Shown here piece after piece: positions 5,379 to 7,573 of a DNA stretch of 7,573 nucleotides (positions are counted from its first letter, which is position 1; the number at the start of each line of letters is the position of its first letter). A program made the position numbers and the translations under genes. The stretch spans positions 1-7,573 of the forward strand of contig JAFIHP010000166.1 of assembly GCA_017849335.1 (NCBI GenBank). The letters are read 5' to 3'. Origin of the DNA: Actinomycetales bacterium. GTDB lineage: Bacteria; Actinomycetota; Actinomycetes; S36-B12. The notes beneath the pieces were generated by a model. That model ran no database searches. It was not told where the DNA came from and saw only the letters and a program-made list of their open reading frames with translations.

Positions 5379-5582
5379 TCAGGCCGGCTGGACGTTCTCG
5401 GCCTGCGGGCCCTTGGGGCCCTGGGTGACCTCGAAGGTCACCTTCTGGTTCTCGTCGAGGCTGCGGTAGCCCGAGGTGTTGATGGCGGAGTAGTGGACGA
5501 AGACATCCGCGCCGCCGTCGTCGGGAGCGATGAAGCCGAAGCCCTTCTCGCTGTTGAACCACTTGACGGTTCCCTGAGCCAT
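5379..5582 (-). CDS. cspA: Cold-shock protein (CspA family)
   Basis: This encodes a 67-residue single cold-shock domain, the standard length. It binds single-stranded RNA and DNA and acts as an RNA chaperone in the cytoplasm. The N-terminal GTVKWFNSEKGFGFI (residues 4-18) contains RNP1 (KGFGFI, 13-18), and VFVHY (27-31) is RNP2; the stacking residues W8, F15, F17, F28 and H30 are all present. The C-terminus QGPKGPQAENV (54-64) is also typical. The start at 5582 follows GAGAGG (5596-5591) with an 8-nt spacing. Upstream lies a leader of roughly 125 nt, and the gene is divergent from a DEAD-box helicase, a second RNA-remodelling protein. Whether it is cold-induced or constitutive cannot be decided from the sequence. 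The symbol denotes family membership, not a proven orthologue. Confidence 0.97.
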   Translation of the reverse strand: MAQGTVKWFNSEKGFGFIAPDDGGADVFVHYSAINTSGYRSLDENQKVTFEVTQGPKGPQAENVQPA

Positions 5583-5742
5583 GTTCTGTTCCTCTCGTGG
5601 TGCGGTCGTGCACGGCGCCGCGGGTGAGCAGCCGTGGGTTGCCGCTGGCCGAGCCGCACGGCACCTGGGTGCTGCGCGGGCCGCCCGGAGCGGGGTATCA
5701 ATCCGCGGACGTCGTGAAACGATCGAGGAACTAATAAGTCAA
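5583..5742 (-). promoter_or_regulatory. cspA promoter candidate and long 5' leader
   Basis: The most A+T-rich stretch of the neighbourhood is 5711-5760. Read on the minus strand it contains TTGACT (5742-5737), a near-consensus -35, with TTTCAC (5719-5714) at the 17-nt position; the latter is a poor -10. If used, transcription would start near 5707 and give a leader of about 125 nt before the ATG at 5582. The leader contains GCCGTG (5662-5657), CACGGC (5636-5631) and a second GCCGTG (5616-5611), so the middle segment can pair with either outer one. Long leaders are known for cold-shock genes; the pairing and promoter here are inferred. Confidence 0.4.
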
Positions 5743-5861
5743 CCGTCGACGATGCTACAGCCTCGGAGCGCCCGGCGCGCGCGTCCGGGTCCCCGGAGTC
5801 GGGGGAGGCTCGTGAGGGAGCTGGTCGCCGGGATGTCCGGGGGGGGTGCTGCCCGGTGCGG

Positions 5862-5867
5862 TAGCCT
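5862..5867 (+). promoter_or_regulatory. Candidate -10 box for the helicase gene
   Basis: TAGCCT fits TANNNT and is the only good -10-like hexamer on the plus strand between the A+T-rich island and the helicase start. It would start the transcript near 5874 and create a leader of about 197 nt. The matching -35 position falls on a G8 run (5839-5846) with no resemblance to TTGNNN, so the promoter may need an activator or the real start may be elsewhere. Confidence 0.3.
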
Positions 5868-5920
5868 GAGGCGTCACCGTTCCCGAGGCGCCACTGAGCC
5901 CGCGGTCGACGAACCCCCTT

Positions 5921-5997
5921 CGGTGCGGCACCTGAGGTGCGGCACCGAGCACCCGGCCCAGTGACCGGGTGCGGTGCCACCGACCGGGACGCGCACC
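5921..5997 (+). ncRNA. Hairpin-rich 5' leader element of the DEAD-box helicase gene
   Basis: Two adjacent hairpins lie about 100 nt upstream of the helicase. The first pairs CGGTGCGGCACC (5921-5932) with GGTGCGGCACCG (5936-5947) around a TGA loop, 12 positions with a single G/G mismatch. The second pairs GCACCCGG (5949-5956) perfectly with CCGGGTGC (5965-5972) around an 8-nt loop. The segment holds four GGTGC and four GCACC pentamers, so several mutually exclusive folds are possible, including GGTGC 5973-5977 with GCACC 5993-5997. I do not recognise a described riboswitch class. It may be a cis-regulatory RNA, an attenuator or a binding site for a protein. Structure is seen in the sequence; function is inferred. 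Confidence 0.45.
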
Positions 5998-6070
5998 AGG
6001 CATGTGCTCGCAGCGCCGCTGACCACCGCGGACGACGCTCGCACCGCCACCACCGTCATTGAGGATTTCC

Positions 6071-7408
6071 ATGACCGCCACTGCCGACGCCACCCGTGCG
6101 TCCACGTCGTCCTTCGCCGATCTCGGCGTGCCCGCCCGCATCGCCGACGTGCTCGACCACCAGGGCCTGACCTTCCCGTTCCCGATCCAGACCGCGACCT
6201 TGCCCGACTCCCTCGCGGGGCGCGACGTGCTCGGCCGCGGCCGCACCGGAAGCGGCAAGACCCTCGCCTTCGCGCTGCCGATCGTCGCTCGACTGGGAGT
6301 CGACAGCCGCCGCACCCGCCCGAACCGTCCGCGCGCCCTGGTGCTCGTGCCCACGCGGGAGCTGGCGACGCAGGTCCACGATGTCGTCGCACCGCTCGCG
6401 GCGCCGTCCCGCCTGACGGTGACCACGATCTTCGGTGGCGTCCGGCAGAACGGCCAGGTCCGGGCGCTCGACGCGGGCACCGACATCGTCGTCGCGTGCC
6501 CGGGGCGGCTGGACGACCTGATGCGCCAGGGCCACGTCGACCTGCGCGATGTCGAGATCACCGTGCTCGACGAGGCCGACCACATGGCCGACCTGGGGTT
6601 CCTGCCGGTCGTCCGCCGGATCCTCGACACCATCCCGCGCACGGGGCAGCGGCTGCTCTTCTCGGCGACGCTCGACAACGGCGTGGACGTGCTGGTGCGC
6701 CGCTACCTGGTCGATCCCGTGACGCACAGCGTCGACGACGACGCCACGACCGAGCCCGACATGGAGCACCACGTCCTGACCGTGACGAGGGAGGACAAGC
6801 CCGCGGTGGTCCGCGAGCTGGCCTCCGGGCAGGACCGCAGCGTCCTGTTCACGCGGACGAAGCACGCCGCCCGCAAGCTCGCTCGCGACCTCACGGTCGC
6901 CGGTATCCCGGCGGTCGACCTGCACGGCAACCTGAGCCAGAACGCCCGGGACCGGAACCTGTCCCGCTTCCGCGACGGCGAGGTCCGCGTTCTCGTGGCC
7001 ACGGACGTCGCCGCGCGCGGGATCCACGTCGACGCGGTGGCCCTGGTGGTCCACGTCGATCCGCCGACCGAGCACAAGGCCTATCTGCACCGATCGGGCC
7101 GGACGGCCCGCGCGGGCGCCAGCGGCGTGGTCGTGACCGTCCAGACCGCCGATCAGCGGGCGGAGGTCGCATCGATGACCCGCAAGGCGGGGATCTCGCC
7201 GGCGCACGCGAATGTCGCTCCGGCGTCGCCGCACGTCCGGGTCCTCCTCGGTGCGCGGGCTGCTCGGGTCGAGCCCGTTCCCGCCGCGGTTCCGGCCCCC
7301 GTTGCGTCGCGGCGTGCGACATCACCCTCGCGGCGGCGTCGCGGCGCCTCCGGCGCCGGCGGAGGTCAGCGGGGCTCGGGCTCGCGCCCGGCTCGTCGTC
7401 CGGCCTGA
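6071..7408 (+). CDS. DEAD-box ATP-dependent RNA helicase
   Basis: This encodes a 445-residue helicase that unwinds RNA duplexes using ATP, with two RecA-like domains. In order: the Q-motif region FPFPIQ (35-40), motif I GRTGSGKT (57-64), Ia PTRELA (94-99), the GG motif (122-123), CPGR (143-146, usually TPGR), motif II DEAD (167-170), III SAT (198-200), IV VLFTRTK (258-264), V ATDVAARGIHV (310-320) and VI HRSGRTARAG (340-349). Every catalytic motif is intact. After about residue 390 comes a disordered Pro/Ala then Arg/Ser/Gly-rich tail ending RRPA, probably an extra RNA-binding surface. The start at 6071 follows GAGGA (6061-6065) at 5 nt; a TTG at 6059 lies upstream of that site and is rejected. 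It is divergent from cspA, suggesting a role in RNA remodelling, perhaps in the cold. The tail overlaps the convergent MarR gene by 43 nt. It resembles the RhlE/CsdA group, but I would not assign a symbol. Confidence 0.96.
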   Translation: MTATADATRASTSSFADLGVPARIADVLDHQGLTFPFPIQTATLPDSLAGRDVLGRGRTGSGKTLAFALPIVARLGVDSRRTRPNRPRALVLVPTRELATQVHDVVAPLAAPSRLTVTTIFGGVRQNGQVRALDAGTDIVVACPGRLDDLMRQGHVDLRDVEITVLDEADHMADLGFLPVVRRILDTIPRTGQRLLFSATLDNGVDVLVRRYLVDPVTHSVDDDATTEPDMEHHVLTVTREDKPAVVRELASGQDRSVLFTRTKHAARKLARDLTVAGIPAVDLHGNLSQNARDRNLSRFRDGEVRVLVATDVAARGIHVDAVALVVHVDPPTEHKAYLHRSGRTARAGASGVVVTVQTADQRAEVASMTRKAGISPAHANVAPASPHVRVLLGARAARVEPVPAAVPAPVASRRATSPSRRRRGASGAGGGQRGSGSRPARRPA

Positions 7409-7573
7409 CGCGGGCCCGGGACCGGGTCGCACAGGCGAGCGAGCGCCGGCAGCGCGTCGAGGATCAGGTCCAGCTCGTCCTGGGTGAGCTGCGACAGGTG
7501 CTCGCTGAGCCAGACGTCGCGCGTGCTCAGGATGGTCGCCCGTTGCGTGAGGCCCGCGCGCGTCAGCCGAACA
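7366..7573 (-). CDS. MarR-family transcriptional regulator, C-terminal part
   Basis: A minus-strand frame enters from the right edge and ends with TGA at 7368-7366, giving 68 visible residues. It begins VRLTRAGLTQRATILSTR, continues DVWLSEHLSQLTQDELDLI and LDALPALARLCD, and ends in a basic, disordered stretch. The order LTxxG, then a helix with R-x-x-WL, then LxxLTxxEL-x6-ALPxLxRL, is the end of the wing and the C-terminal dimerisation helices of MarR proteins. The N-terminal helix-turn-helix lies outside the window, so the ligand and target cannot be judged. Its last 43 nt overlap the helicase gene tail to tail. The frame fits the family down to about position 7426; the residues after that may be a low-complexity extension read through the helicase 3' end. 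Confidence 0.8.
   Translation of the reverse strand, partial: VRLTRAGLTQRATILSTRDVWLSEHLSQLTQDELDLILDALPALARLCDPVPGPRQAGRRAGREPEPR

Larger units (their letters stand above)
5583..6070. other. 488-nt gene-free divergent regulatory region
   Basis: This region separates cspA (minus) from the DEAD-box helicase (plus). From left to right it holds the cspA leader, an A+T-rich promoter island (about 5711-5760), and a G+C-rich stretch with a G8 run (5839-5846). A plus-strand -10 candidate (5862-5867) follows, and then the hairpin-rich helicase leader (5868-6070). No credible protein gene is seen on either strand: the open frames here are continuations of shadows with no ribosome site or recognisable protein. 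No tRNA-like structure is present. Confidence 0.7.

Noticed and set aside
2607..5627. A 1006-codon open frame on the plus strand
   Set aside because: It runs antisense through the zinc-ribbon, GH3 and cspA genes, all of which show clear family motifs on the minus strand. Its translation is Arg/Gly/Asp/Val-rich without any recognisable domain, as expected for the antisense shadow of G+C-rich coding DNA.
6059..6070. TTG start for the helicase at 6059
   Set aside because: The GAGGA ribosome site at 6061-6065 would fall inside the coding region; it is correctly spaced only for the ATG at 6071.
5755..6678. A 307-codon open frame on the minus strand across the intergenic region
   Set aside because: It spans the helicase leader and N-terminus in antisense, has a composition rich in Arg/Ser/Pro, and has no ribosome site or family resemblance.
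6056..7234. A 392-codon open frame on the minus strand
   Set aside because: It is antisense to the intact DEAD-box helicase; its product is low-complexity and has no motif.
7212..7487. A 91-codon plus-strand frame at the right end
   Set aside because: It is a shadow of the helicase C-terminus and of the MarR gene, with Arg/Pro/Gly composition and no ribosome site.

Overview
The window is a stretch of very G+C-rich chromosome from an actinobacterium, most likely one of the Micrococcales or a relative. The base composition, the strong third-position GC bias (which throws up many long antisense reading frames), the typically actinobacterial families (DUF664-type DinB, TIGR03086) and several apparently leaderless promoters all point that way. 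I see no insertion sequence, phage gene, CRISPR array, tRNA or rRNA. This looks like ordinary chromosome with one regulatory region of real interest.

Layout. Positions 1-77 hold the 3' end of an upstream plus-strand gene, possibly an ArsR-like regulator. It is followed by an SRPBCC/AHSA1 protein (137-613) and, overlapping it by 14 nt, a TIGR03086 metal-binding protein of the maleylpyruvate isomerase/DinB fold (600-1172). A DUF2200 protein (1520-1176, minus) converges on these. It shares a 62-nt divergent promoter region with a plus-strand conserved hypothetical protein (1583-2047). Next come three minus-strand genes in a row, transcribed from right to left: a cytoplasmic-looking GH3 beta-glucosidase (5288-3045), a small zinc-ribbon protein (3014-2631) and a DUF664/DinB protein (2608-2072). 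The zinc-ribbon and DinB genes each have a -10-like hexamer placed so that the mRNA would begin at or next to the start codon.

Upstream of the glucosidase lies a minus-strand cold-shock protein gene (5582-5379), closed by a perfect 15-bp hairpin (5331-5365). A 488-nt gene-free region separates it from a divergent DEAD-box RNA helicase (6071-7408). This region contains a candidate cspA promoter and leader on the minus strand. On the plus strand it holds a candidate helicase promoter followed by a hairpin-rich leader of about 200 nt with interleaved GGTGC/GCACC elements. The window closes with the C-terminal part of a MarR-family regulator on the minus strand (7573-7366), whose end overlaps the helicase gene tail to tail.

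Functionally, the clearest unit is the divergent pair of cold-shock protein and DEAD-box helicase, two RNA-remodelling proteins with long, structure-prone 5' leaders. The best candidate for something undescribed is the helicase leader. No exotic defence or mobile system is visible.
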